From Fibrobacter sp. UWR4 (GTDB lineage Bacteria; Fibrobacterota; Fibrobacteria; Fibrobacterales; Fibrobacteraceae), in NCBI RefSeq assembly GCF_003149045.1, contig NZ_QGDU01000024.1:1-56177 (forward strand): 56,177 nt of DNA. Direction: 5' to 3'. The position numbers and the translations under genes were made by a program. A model generated the notes under the pieces. It had not been told where the DNA came from and made no database searches. It saw only the letters and a list, made by a program, of their open reading frames with translations. Shown here piece by piece: positions 39,239-46,931 of the stretch (the first letter of the stretch is position 1; the number at the start of each line of letters is the position of its first letter).

Positions 39239-39859
39239 TTATCTCACGAAGTTCATGGGCTGCCAGGGTTCCTTGGCTTCCACTTCGGCGGTGCCTGTGG
39301 CGAATTTCTTCAGCATGAATGCCATGTTGTTTGCGAGGGTGCGCATGGTCTGCATGCCTTCCACGTCCTGTGCGGATTCGGCTTCGTTGCGGCCGTAGGC
39401 GATGTTCCAGTACTGGGAAGTGACGATAGGCATGTTCAGCATCTGGAAGGGCATTTGCAAAGTCTGGAAGGCGGCGGTTGCGCCACCACGACGGCAGCAG
39501 CAAACAGCGGCGGCGGGCTTGCCCTGCATCAGGCTTCCGGCGGAATAAGCCATGCGCTGGATCAGGGAAAGTACGGAACCGTTGGGCTGTCCCCAGTAAA
39601 CCGGAGAGCCTACAATCAGGGCGTCGCTAGTTTCCATCTTGGCGATGATTTCGTTGCAGATGTCTTCGTCAAAGGCGCAGCGGTTGTTGCCCTTGTTCTT
39701 GCAAACGTTGCAGGCGATGCATCCGCGGATGCCTTTGTTTCCAATCCACACGATTTCACTTTCGATACCGTTCTTGTTCAGCTGTTCCGCTGCCTGATTC
39801 AGAGCGGTAAAAGTGTTGCCGTTTTTACGGGGGCTACCGTTAATTAAAAGAACTTTCAT
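39239..39859 (-). CDS. NADPH-dependent FMN reductase-like flavoprotein
   Basis: A 206-residue flavodoxin-fold protein. The FMN phosphate loop is LINGSPRKNGNTFTAL (residues 5-20). A Cys cluster CIACNVCKNKGNNRC (about 48-62) resembles that of iron-sulfur flavoproteins, although the spacing may not bind a cluster. GSPVYWGQPNGSVLSLIQR (about 85-103) contacts the flavin. It probably reduces small molecules or acts in electron transfer. It is convergent with the DUF3737 gene, only 6 bases apart. Confidence 0.85.
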   Translation of the reverse strand: MKVLLINGSPRKNGNTFTALNQAAEQLNKNGIESEIVWIGNKGIRGCIACNVCKNKGNNRCAFDEDICNEIIAKMETSDALIVGSPVYWGQPNGSVLSLIQRMAYSAGSLMQGKPAAAVCCCRRGGATAAFQTLQMPFQMLNMPIVTSQYWNIAYGRNEAESAQDVEGMQTMRTLANNMAFMLKKFATGTAEVEAKEPWQPMNFVR

Positions 39860-39891
39860 GATTACTCCAATTGACTAAAAATATAATCAAA

Positions 39892-40170
39892 TCAATCCGG
39901 CTTTTGCCCTACGTGGGCGAGCCATTTGCATTCCGTGATTTCCATTTCTGTGAATGTGGCGTCAAAGGAGGAATCCTCTGGGCTGCAGGCGTAAATGCCG
40001 AACTGGATTTCGTCGGTGGCGCGGGCCATGTGGCAAATTCTCATTACATCGGCGGGAATTGCTGTGGTTGCCCAATCGGAATAGCCCATGTTGGTGACGA
40101 CGCTTCCTAAATGCTGGAAGGATTCGTTCTCGAATTCAATGGAAGCTTTCAGCCAGTTTTCACTATCCAA
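39892..40170 (-). pseudogene. DUF1349 protein, C-terminal half only
   Basis: About 92 residues match the second half of DUF1349 (concanavalin-like) proteins: SENWLKASIEFENE, FQHLGSVVTNMGYSDWATT, DEIQFGIYACSPEDSSFDAT. Full-length members are about 180-200 residues and start before this part. Homology seems to continue a few residues upstream (LLKYLD) and then stops near 40190, where a fragment of an unrelated gene begins on the other strand. The 5' half and promoter are gone. Confidence 0.7.
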
Positions 40171-40189
40171 GTACTTAAGCAGAATTTGA

Positions 40190-40428
40190 TTCCCGCGGCG
40201 ATTACGCCCCAGGATGCAGCCGTTGTCTATGCATCAGAAGCGGATGTCTTGAACAAGGCCCTTTTCGGGTTTACTGCTGCACAGTGGCGTGAGGCGAATC
40301 CGATGTTAGACGGAAATGTTCGTGACCACGCTTCCATCAACCAGCTGATTTGTCTTTCCAATATGGAGTCGCTAAACTCCGTGCTGATTAACGAAGGCCT
40401 GCTGCAATCCGAACGCCTGCTGAAATAG
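40190..40428 (+). pseudogene. KilA-N domain protein, C-terminal part only
   Basis: The frame gives TPQDAAVVYASEADVLNKAL, FGFTAAQWREANPMLDGNVR, DHASINQLICLSNMESLNS and GLLQSERLLK, the C-terminal region of KilA-N domain proteins common in gut bacteria. The N-terminal DNA-binding domain is missing. The fragment lies head to head with the DUF1349 fragment, so one deletion that joined two genes inside their coding parts explains both. Confidence 0.7.
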
Positions 40429-40579
40429 AAGTGTTCGCGCAGTCATTTCAATTGCGAATACAGCATGTTGGCAACTGAACCTGGTTCAATATTCTGCGCA
40501 AATGGCAGCTCCATAAACAATGCTTATGTCCGTTTACCTCGAAAATCATATATATTACAATCAGGTTTTAGAGGTGTTT

Positions 40580-42331
40580 ATGGACAAGAAGTTCTTAATT
40601 ATGCCGGCGCTGGCTTTGTGCGCAGCGCAGGCATTCGGTTCAACATATTATGTTGCTGTTGACGGGAATGACGCTGCCGCAGGTTCAAAGGAAAAGCCTT
40701 TTGCATCTTTAAAGAAGGCCAATACGGTGGTGGCTGCCGGTGATACGGTGTGGATCCGCGGCGGTGTCTATGATATGCGCGATACCTCCTATTGTGAACG
40801 CGCCAGAATGTCTGCAGGTGTTTTGTTGACTACCAGCGGCGAAAGTGACGACAAGCGAATCCATTATTTTGCCTACCCTGGGGAACGTCCGATTTTTGAC
40901 GGCACAAATCTTCCCATCGGTCAGGCCCTGGATAAAACCACTTCGTCTACGGATCTGGAATACACGGCGGGCATCTTGATTTATGCAAGCTATTTGCACT
41001 TGAAGGGGATCGAGGTCCGCAATGTTCCCATGAAGCATAATTCCAATTCGGGTGTATATGTTACCCGATGCAAGCATGTGATTTTGGAGCAGATGGAAAG
41101 TCATCACAATGCGGGTCCGGGCTTCTTTGTGAATGAAGGCGGAAGGGGCCTTAACGGCGGTGGTCATCTGTTCTTGAACTGCGACGCCCACGATAATTAT
41201 GACCCCACTGGCCGTCAGGGCGATGGTGAAAATGCCGACGGTTTTGGCGTGCATTACCAGTATGACGGCGACACCACGAAATTTTTCGGTTGTCGTTCCT
41301 GGTGGAACAGCGATGATGCCTACGACTTAATCAATCAGGAATTCCCTGTTGTCATAGAAAACAGCTACGCCATGGGAAGCGGCTATAGCGACTACGGTAC
41401 AAAGATGCCGAAAAATGGAAATGGTTCCGGATTCAAGTTGGGCGAAAGTACATTTGGCGGTGGACATCATATCATTCGAAACAGCGTCGCCTGGAAGAAT
41501 GAGACTTTCGGTTTTTATGCCAACTATACAGGTGCGGGAACTCAATGGATCAGCAATACGTCATTCCAGAATGGTCAACGGGCCTTCAACATGGCATCCA
41601 CCACATTTGATGCTGAAGGAAGGCGCACAGCCGATGTAGCCGTATTGACAGGCGACAATGCCCATGTGCTGAAAAACAACATTGCGTTCCCTAATCTGAA
41701 TTCCCAGGTTGGTGTGTGCTGGGTGAAAATCGATGACAGCGATGCTGGGCATGATGAAAATTGTGCCGCTGGCGAAAACAACACTTGGAACCTGAAGTTG
41801 GATTTGACGGAAGACGACTTTATGAGTATTGACGACCCCAGCATGACGGTGACGGGCGAAGACCTTTCCAAGATTCCTGGGATTTTGGGACCGCGAAATC
41901 CTGATGGAAGCGTTCCTAATGTGGACTTTTTGAAGTTGAAGGATGGTAGCCGCGCCATCGACAAGGGCGAAGATGTGGGGGCGGTATTTGCCGGCGCTGC
42001 ACCGGATCTTGGGGCTTATGAATTCGGGCTTCCGTCTAGTAGTTCTGTGATTTCGAGTAGTTCTGTCGCGGATCCCGGTTCTTCTAGTTCTGCGGCTGAA
42101 TCAAGCAGTTCCATTGGCAACACAACTTCTATCGTTGCGAATTTCGTCGGGTCTGCCGCACACGTTGGCACGGCTGTGGTGTTTGACTTGCAGGGACGTT
42201 ACCTGGGGGCTTTGCAGGCAGAACAGCTTCGTGGTGGAAACGTAGTCGATGCTGTGCGCACTCAGTTCCGTACGCCTGGCGCATACCTGGTTCGCATCGG
42301 TCACGAAATCCAGAAAGTGAATGTGAAGTAA
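40580..42331 (+). CDS. Secreted PL9-like pectate lyase
   Basis: A 583-residue exported beta-helix protein. The start at 40580 gives a signal peptide of about 20 residues after GAGGTGTTT. The helix (about 20-470) has STYYVAVDGNDAAAGSKEKP, DTVWIRGGVYDM, YPGERPIFDGT, and the PL9-type calcium and catalytic region: CDAHDNYDP, GDGENADGFGVHYQ, RSWWNSDDAYDLI, GNGSGFKLG (candidate catalytic Lys). A Ser-rich linker (about 480-515) and the shared tail domain (about 520-583, ending VNVK) follow. It would cleave polygalacturonate by beta-elimination. It is convergent with the MerR gene. Confidence 0.83.
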   Translation: MDKKFLIMPALALCAAQAFGSTYYVAVDGNDAAAGSKEKPFASLKKANTVVAAGDTVWIRGGVYDMRDTSYCERARMSAGVLLTTSGESDDKRIHYFAYPGERPIFDGTNLPIGQALDKTTSSTDLEYTAGILIYASYLHLKGIEVRNVPMKHNSNSGVYVTRCKHVILEQMESHHNAGPGFFVNEGGRGLNGGGHLFLNCDAHDNYDPTGRQGDGENADGFGVHYQYDGDTTKFFGCRSWWNSDDAYDLINQEFPVVIENSYAMGSGYSDYGTKMPKNGNGSGFKLGESTFGGGHHIIRNSVAWKNETFGFYANYTGAGTQWISNTSFQNGQRAFNMASTTFDAEGRRTADVAVLTGDNAHVLKNNIAFPNLNSQVGVCWVKIDDSDAGHDENCAAGENNTWNLKLDLTEDDFMSIDDPSMTVTGEDLSKIPGILGPRNPDGSVPNVDFLKLKDGSRAIDKGEDVGAVFAGAAPDLGAYEFGLPSSSSVISSSSVADPGSSSSAAESSSSIGNTTSIVANFVGSAAHVGTAVVFDLQGRYLGALQAEQLRGGNVVDAVRTQFRTPGAYLVRIGHEIQKVNVK

Positions 42332-42349
42332 TCGGGACTAAACCGGAAC

Positions 42350-42814
42350 TTAGCCAACCTGGTCCATGATCTTGTCGAAGTCGGTGGGTTTTTCGAAAAG
42401 CATCTTCTTCAGCTTTTGCATTTTGGGAAGGTTGGTGGCAGTATCCAAGCTGCCGCACTTGAGTGCTTCTTCGTAAAGGGCGGTTTTGTAGGTGATTTTA
42501 TCCAGCACTATCTGCAAGTTGGCCATTTCTTCTTCGATGGCGGCCTTGCGCTTGCGGAACATTTCTACGCGTTCGGCCAAGGTGGAATCGCCCATTTGGA
42601 ACCACTTGATGTACTGTGCGATTTCCTTGATTTGCAAGCCCGAGGACTTGAGGCATTCAATCATGGTGAGCCAGCCCAAATCGGATTCAGTGTAAACGCG
42701 GAGACCAGAGCTGCTCTTGGTGACGAAGGGGAGGAGCCCTTCCTTTTCGTAGTAGCGCAGGGTGTGGGCGCTAAGTCCTGTTTTCTTTACAACTTCTCCG
42801 ATAGAAAATCCCAT
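42350..42814 (-). CDS. MerR family transcriptional regulator
   Basis: A 154-residue MerR-type activator. The ATG at 42814 is chosen by the standard MerR start: FSIGEVVKKTGLSAHTLRYY, EKEGLLPF, SGLRVYTESDLGWLTMIECL. A long dimer helix follows (about 75-120: MGDSTLAERVEMFRKRKAAI), and the C-terminus has one Cys (KCGS, about 127). This is the AdhR/NmlR-like group, often answering aldehydes or electrophiles; the ligand is unknown. It is divergent from larE. The 42815-42946 gap carries a MerR-type promoter, and three more sites of the same sequence lie nearby, so it probably controls the whole lar-DUF362-flavodoxin region. Confidence 0.92.
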   Translation of the reverse strand: MGFSIGEVVKKTGLSAHTLRYYEKEGLLPFVTKSSSGLRVYTESDLGWLTMIECLKSSGLQIKEIAQYIKWFQMGDSTLAERVEMFRKRKAAIEEEMANLQIVLDKITYKTALYEEALKCGSLDTATNLPKMQKLKKMLFEKPTDFDKIMDQVG

Positions 42815-42870
42815 GATGGTCCTGCCTTGTTTTTTTTGAAAAATAAAAAATAAATTTTCTACGGCAAGTC

Positions 42871-42901
42871 TTGACTTTGAGTCAACTCTAGATCTTATAT
42901 T
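42871..42901 (+). promoter_or_regulatory. MerR-type promoter a (larE)
   Basis: TTGACT (42871-42876), a 19-base spacer and TATATT (42896-42901). The spacer contains the dyad TTGAGTCAACTCTA. A 19-base spacer is the hallmark of promoters that MerR proteins open by DNA distortion. It drives larE, and overlaps the region from which the divergent MerR gene must be transcribed. Confidence 0.85.
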
Positions 42902-42946
42902 TAAGAGGCGTTTTTTAAAGGTTTTGAAAATTCCAGGTTTTTGAAA

Positions 42947-43798
42947 ATGGATGAACTGCATCAGAAATTCGAGTTGTTGAAATGCCAGTTGAGAGGTCTC
43001 GGCAAGGTTGCCGTGGCTTATTCTGCCGGCGTGGATTCTACGTTTCTGTTGAAGGTGGCTCATGATGTACTGGGAGTGAATGCGGTTGCCATTACGATAA
43101 AGTCCAGGGTGGTTCCTGGCCGCGAAATTCAGGAGGCTCTGGATTTTTGCAAGGCAGAAGGCATTCTCCATTTGGTCCTGGATTTTAACGAGATGGATGT
43201 GGACGGCTTTCGGGAGAATCCTCCTGACCGTTGCTATGTGTGCAAGCGTTCGATTTTTAAGGCCATCATCGGGGCGGCCGCGGAGCATGGGATTCCTGCA
43301 GTTTGTGAAGGCTCCAATGTGGATGACCTTGGAGATTACCGCCCGGGATTGAAGGCGATTGCGGAACTGAACGTGAAGAGCCCGCTCCGTGAGGCGGGCC
43401 TCACCAAGGCAGGCATCCGCACGTTGTCCCGGGAACTTGGGCTCCCGACGGCGAGCAAGCCCTCATTTGCCTGCCTTGCCAGCCGCATTCCTTACGGAGA
43501 ACAAATTACGGAAGAAAAATTGCGGCTGGTGGAGCGGGCCGAGCAGTATCTGCAGGATTTGGGTTTTGTTCAATATCGAGTTCGTTGCCGTCTTGTTCCG
43601 CAAAAATCGCCTGCTGCAGAAACCTATATGGCTAGCATAGAAATCCTGCCGGAGCAATTTCCCCTTTTCAGGGAAAAACAGGGGGAAATTACAGAAAAAC
43701 TCGTTCGTCTGGGTTTTTCGGACGTTGCACTGGACGAAAAGGGCTACCGTACCGGTAGTTTAAACGAAAAAATTTTTCAAAAAAATATCTTGCTTTAG
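42947..43798 (+). CDS. larE: LarE, sacrificial sulfur transferase for NPN cofactor
   Basis: A 283-residue ATP-dependent sulfur insertase that thiolates the pyridinium carboxylates during nickel-pincer nucleotide synthesis. It has the PP-loop SAGVDST (residues 26-32), PPDRCYVCK (93-100), CEGSNVDD (120-127) and SKPSFACLASRIPYGEQIT, with Cys176 at the place of the sacrificial cysteine of Lactiplantibacillus plantarum LarE (also Cys176). I chose ATG 42947; a TTG 6 bases upstream is in frame. The stop codon overlaps the next MerR-type promoter. The partner genes larB and larC lie at 47869 and 48612. Confidence 0.93.
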   Translation: MDELHQKFELLKCQLRGLGKVAVAYSAGVDSTFLLKVAHDVLGVNAVAITIKSRVVPGREIQEALDFCKAEGILHLVLDFNEMDVDGFRENPPDRCYVCKRSIFKAIIGAAAEHGIPAVCEGSNVDDLGDYRPGLKAIAELNVKSPLREAGLTKAGIRTLSRELGLPTASKPSFACLASRIPYGEQITEEKLRLVERAEQYLQDLGFVQYRVRCRLVPQKSPAAETYMASIEILPEQFPLFREKQGEITEKLVRLGFSDVALDEKGYRTGSLNEKIFQKNILL

Positions 43799-43820
43799 AG
43801 TTAACTCTAAGTATTATATT
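43790..43820 (+). promoter_or_regulatory. MerR-type promoter b (DUF362-tat-lar operon)
   Basis: TTGCTT (43790-43795), a 19-base spacer and TATATT (43815-43820). The spacer holds a perfect 14-base palindrome, TAGAGTTAACTCTA. The -35 box lies inside the last codons of larE. It precedes the operon starting at 43876. Confidence 0.85.
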
Positions 43821-43875
43821 TCCAATATAAAGTTGCGTTAAATACGCATTAGGTTATTTAATAAAAGGAGTACTT

Positions 43876-44271
43876 ATGTGCTGTTTTGTCGCCCCCATGG
43901 CCGAAGCCATCGTTACCACCGTCACCACCATCGTTTTGGAACAGACCGACAAGTCTGCCAAGCAGGGTGCTGATCTTCAGGTTGCCACCAAGAAGCAGGC
44001 CATCTGCAAGAACCTGAAGGTCCTTTCCAAGATGCTTTGGGGCGGTTCTGTACTGTTGGCTTTTGAACATGTCTGGCACGGCGAACTGCAGGCCTTCTAT
44101 CCGTTTTTGACTGCGGCTTCCAGCCCCGAAGCCATGAGCCAGATGTGGCATGAAGTCGCTACCGTGGGTACATCCATGGCGGGCCTTGTTACAGTGGCCT
44201 GGGCCGCTCTTATGGCAGTCCGCAGCAAGTTCCACAAGGCTGTTCCTGCAGAAGTCGAGGCTCGCAAGTAA
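43876..44271 (+). CDS. Small membrane protein, first gene of DUF362 operon
   Basis: A 131-residue protein starting MCCFVAPMAEAIVTTVTTIV, with AAAAGGAG before the ATG. There are likely two or three hydrophobic segments (about residues 6-20, 50-65, 95-115). Conserved-looking His residues lie in FEHVWHGE and QMWHEV. I recognise no family. Its stop overlaps the next start by one base (TAATG), showing tight coupling. Together with the next gene it may form the membrane part of the system, for example an anchor or electron-transfer subunit for the Tat-exported DUF362 proteins. Confidence 0.72.
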   Translation: MCCFVAPMAEAIVTTVTTIVLEQTDKSAKQGADLQVATKKQAICKNLKVLSKMLWGGSVLLAFEHVWHGELQAFYPFLTAASSPEAMSQMWHEVATVGTSMAGLVTVAWAALMAVRSKFHKAVPAEVEARK

Positions 44272-44570
44272 TGGCTTTGCTCATAACCATTTTTGCAGCG
44301 ATTTTCTGCACCGTGCTCTGGTACCGCGATGTTGAGAACAAGATGCGTCTTTCTCCCTTGTGCTACATGTACTGGGGCGCATCCCTCATGTGGTTCGTAG
44401 ATGCCATTTTTGAATATGCAGAACTTCGCGCTGAATTTTTCACCCCGGCTGCAGGCGACATGCTGAATGACGCTTTCCTGGGTTTCTCCGCTGTGGCATT
44501 TGGCCTGGTGATTTGGCTTGCCATGCTCCTCATTAAAGACCCCAAGGGTCGTTTCCATAAGGTGGCTTAA
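44271..44570 (+). CDS. Small membrane protein, second gene of DUF362 operon
   Basis: A 99-residue protein with three predicted membrane helices (about residues 2-18, 26-47 and 68-87; CYMYWGASLMWFVDAIFEYA). It has no known family. The next gene starts directly after its stop, with no gap. Confidence 0.72.
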   Translation: MALLITIFAAIFCTVLWYRDVENKMRLSPLCYMYWGASLMWFVDAIFEYAELRAEFFTPAAGDMLNDAFLGFSAVAFGLVIWLAMLLIKDPKGRFHKVA

Positions 44571-45578
44571 ATGGATCGTCGTGATTTTATAAAGACTGTA
44601 GGCTCTGCCGCTTTGATTAGCGCCATGGCTACTCCCGTTTTTGGTAAGCCCAAGAACCAGGAAGTGAAGGAAGCCGGCAAGGATGTTTCCAACGTTTACT
44701 TCACCAAGGATCTTTCTGCCGAAGGCCTCATCAAGTTGTACAACAAGGTGAACCAGAATATTTCCGGCAAGGTGGCCATCAAGGTTCACACCGGTGAAAA
44801 GAACGGCCCCAACATTTTGCCCCGCGAATGGGTCAAAGCTGTGCAGCAGTTGATTCCCAATTCCAACATTGTGGAAACCAACACATACTACCATCCCAGC
44901 GACCGCGACACCACCGAAAAGCATCGCGAGACTTTGAAGGTAAACGGCTGGACTTTCTGCCCCGTGGACATCATGGACGAAGAAGGTACGGTGATGCTCC
45001 CTGTTCCTGGCGGCAAACACTTCAAGGAAATGAGCATGGGCGGCCATATCGTGAATTACGATTCCATGGTGGTGCTGACCCACTTCAAGGGCCATACCAT
45101 GGGTGGTTTCGGCGGTTCCCTCAAGAACATCGCCATCGGCTGTGCCGACGCCAATGTGGGCAAGAAGATGATTCACGAAAAGATGGAAGATCCGGATTTC
45201 AACGCAAAGCCGGAACTTTACCCCAAGTGGAGTAACAGCGGCAAGCGCTTCATGGAAGCCATGGCCGAATCCGGCAAGGCAACCGTCAATCACTTTAAGG
45301 GCAAGATGTGCTTTATCAATGTACTGCGCCGTATGTCCGTGGACTGCGACTGTGCTGGCGTTGGCGCTGCTGAACCCACTTGCCGCGACATCGGTATCCT
45401 TGCTTCCACCGATATTCTCGCTGTGGACCAGGCCAGCGTAGACATGGTTTACAAGCTGCCCATTGGCGAACTGAAGGATATCAAGGAACGCATTGAAAGC
45501 CGCGAAGGACTTCATCAGCTCCCTGCCATGGAAGCTCTGAAGATGGGCAACCGCAAGTATCGTATCATTGAACTTTAA
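44571..45578 (+). CDS. Tat-exported DUF362 protein, copy 1
   Basis: A 335-residue DUF362 protein with a twin-arginine signal (MDRRDFIKTVGSAALISAMA, cleavage near residue 25). The body starts VYFTKDLSAEGLIKLYNKV and continues KVAIKVHTGEKNGPNILP and VETNTYY. The core motif at 171-191 reads HFKGHTMGGFGGSLK then NIAIGC. His175, Lys185 and His202 are spaced 10 and 17; LarA uses His174, Lys184 and His200 for catalysis, NPN attachment and nickel binding. A second conserved block is RRMSVDCDCAG...PTCRDIGILASTDILAVDQA, with Cys that may bind metal. Cofactor genes larB, larC and larE share its regulation. Export of a folded, cofactor-loaded protein is what Tat does; NPN binding is my inference. Confidence 0.88.
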   Translation: MDRRDFIKTVGSAALISAMATPVFGKPKNQEVKEAGKDVSNVYFTKDLSAEGLIKLYNKVNQNISGKVAIKVHTGEKNGPNILPREWVKAVQQLIPNSNIVETNTYYHPSDRDTTEKHRETLKVNGWTFCPVDIMDEEGTVMLPVPGGKHFKEMSMGGHIVNYDSMVVLTHFKGHTMGGFGGSLKNIAIGCADANVGKKMIHEKMEDPDFNAKPELYPKWSNSGKRFMEAMAESGKATVNHFKGKMCFINVLRRMSVDCDCAGVGAAEPTCRDIGILASTDILAVDQASVDMVYKLPIGELKDIKERIESREGLHQLPAMEALKMGNRKYRIIEL

Positions 45579-45591
45579 TAAAAAGGCCGTT

Positions 45592-46575
45592 ATGGATCGT
45601 CGTGATTTTCTGAAGGCTTCTGCAGGTGCCGTTGCTGTGGCTGGTCTTACAAGTGCTGCAAACGCCGCTGCTCCCGCAAAAAACTCCAAGGAGGACAAGG
45701 TGTCTACCGTCTATTTTACCAAGGATCTCAGCGCCGCTGGCGTTCTGAAACTTTACGAAAAGGTGAAGCAGAATATTTCTGGTAAGGTGGCCATCAAGCT
45801 CCACACTGGCGAACCCAACGGTCCCAACATTATTCCCCGCGAATGGGATGAAGCCTTGCAGAAGGCTATTCCCAACAGTACCATCGTAGAGACCAACACC
45901 CTGTATCAAGGCGGCCGCTATACTACCGCCGATCACCGCAAGGCCCTGGAAGTCAATGGCTTCACCAAGTTCACCGTGGTGGACATTATGGACGAAGATG
46001 GCGAAACTCCCATTCCTGTGAAGGACGGTTACTGGCTCAAGGAATTGCATGTAGGCAAGCACATGCTGAACTACGATTCCATGGTGGTGTTCACCCACTT
46101 CAAGGGTCATGCCATGGGCGGCTTCGGCGGCTCCATGAAGAACATCGCCATCGGTTGCGCCGGCGGCCAGATTGGTAAGCGCGAAGTCCACTTGAATACA
46201 TCCGATGTAAATTCTTCTGCCGATTGGATTATGGGCGCCAAGTTCATGGAACTGATGGGCGACTCCGCTAAGGCTACCTGCGATCATTTCAAGGGCAAGA
46301 TGTGCTTCATCAACGTGCTGCGCCGTATGTCCGTGGACTGCGACTGTGCAGGCACCAGTGCTGCAGAACCTACCTGCCGCGATATCGGTATCCTTGCTTC
46401 TACCGACATTTTGGCTGTGGACCAGGCTAGCATTGACATGGTTTACAAGCTTCCTCCCAAGGAACTTGCCGACCTGAAGGAACGTATCGAATCCCGCGAA
46501 GGTTTGCATCAGCTTGACGCCATGGAACACCATAAGATGGGTTCCCGCAAGTACAAACTGGTGGAAGTTTTGTAA
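45592..46575 (+). CDS. Tat-exported DUF362 protein, copy 2
   Basis: A 327-residue paralogue of the preceding protein. The ATG at 45592 follows AAAAAGGCCGTT; an in-frame TTG upstream would break the Tat signal. Signal: MDRRDFLKASAGAVAVAGLT. The same motifs are kept: KVAIKLHTGEPNGPNIIP, HFKGHAMGGFGGSMK then NIAIGC, and RRMSVDCDCAGTSAAEPTC. Here the candidate cofactor residues are His173, Lys183 and His200, almost the LarA numbering, with His115 (TTADHRK) in a place that may match LarA His108. Two copies in tandem may form a heterodimer or act on different substrates. It is followed by tatA. Confidence 0.88.
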   Translation: MDRRDFLKASAGAVAVAGLTSAANAAAPAKNSKEDKVSTVYFTKDLSAAGVLKLYEKVKQNISGKVAIKLHTGEPNGPNIIPREWDEALQKAIPNSTIVETNTLYQGGRYTTADHRKALEVNGFTKFTVVDIMDEDGETPIPVKDGYWLKELHVGKHMLNYDSMVVFTHFKGHAMGGFGGSMKNIAIGCAGGQIGKREVHLNTSDVNSSADWIMGAKFMELMGDSAKATCDHFKGKMCFINVLRRMSVDCDCAGTSAAEPTCRDIGILASTDILAVDQASIDMVYKLPPKELADLKERIESREGLHQLDAMEHHKMGSRKYKLVEVL

Positions 46576-46619
46576 TTTTCCATTGAACGGAAATTTCTAT
46601 AACAAGTGCCGAGGTTAGC

Positions 46620-46832
46620 ATGTCTCTTGGAATTCCTGAAATCATTCTGATTGTTGTCGTTGTTCTGCTCCTGTTCGGTGGCAAGCGCATTCCTGAACTG
46701 GCCCGCTCTCTTGGCCGTGCCCAGCACGAATACAAGAAGGCAAAGGACGCCCTGAAGGAAGAAGCTGAAGACCTGCAGAAGACCGTTGAAAAGGTCGGCG
46801 AAGCAGAAGCGAAGAAGGAACAGCAGGATTAG
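46620..46832 (+). CDS. tatA: Twin-arginine translocase subunit TatA/TatE
   Basis: A 70-residue protein with one membrane helix ([20 protein letters not shown]), the F-G-x-x-x-I/L-P-E-L hinge ([16 protein letters not shown]) and a charged amphipathic tail. TatA oligomers form the path for folded Tat substrates. It follows the two Tat-dependent DUF362 genes directly and precedes tatC. No tatB is visible, consistent with a minimal TatAC system. Confidence 0.95.
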   Translation: MSLGIPEIILIVVVVLLLFGGKRIPELARSLGRAQHEYKKAKDALKEEAEDLQKTVEKVGEAEAKKEQQD

Positions 46833-46839
46833 ACTGTTT

Positions 46840-46863
46840 AGTAGACAGTAGTTGGTAGACAGT
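46840..46863. repeat. Dispersed AGTAGACAGTAG repeat, copy 3
   Basis: AGTAGACAGTAG (46840-46851) is followed by TTGGTAGACAGT (46852-46863), the same order as in the tsf-pyrH gap at 26465-26497. Both copies follow a stop codon. It lies inside the operon, between tatA and tatC. Confidence 0.8.
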
Positions 46864-46900
46864 TTTTTTTATAATCGCACGCTGGTGCGTGCCAGATAAA

Positions 46901-46928
46901 ACTTCCTACTTCCTACTTCCTACTTCCT
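46901..46928. repeat. Heptamer tandem repeat directly before tatC
   Basis: Four exact copies of ACTTCCT, then ACT and the tatC ATG at 46932. The unit is the complement of AGTAGGAAGT seen in the dispersed repeat. It replaces the place where a ribosome-binding site should be. A change in copy number would alter the spacing before the start codon. Confidence 0.85.
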
Positions 46929-46931
46929 ACT

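Noticed and set aside
43876-44570. tatB or a classical cytochrome subunit among the two small membrane genes
   Set aside because: Neither has the single N-terminal helix plus amphipathic helix of TatB, and neither shows a CxxCH or a recognisable haem-binding pattern. Left as unknown membrane proteins.
44097-45698. Minus-strand open frame of about 530 codons opposite the DUF362 genes
   Set aside because: The plus-strand genes have Tat signals, paralogy to each other and operon spacing. The antisense frame crosses several gene boundaries and has none of these.
46901-46928. CRISPR array or other phage-defence repeat
   Set aside because: The unit is only 7 bases, with no spacers and no cas genes anywhere in the window.
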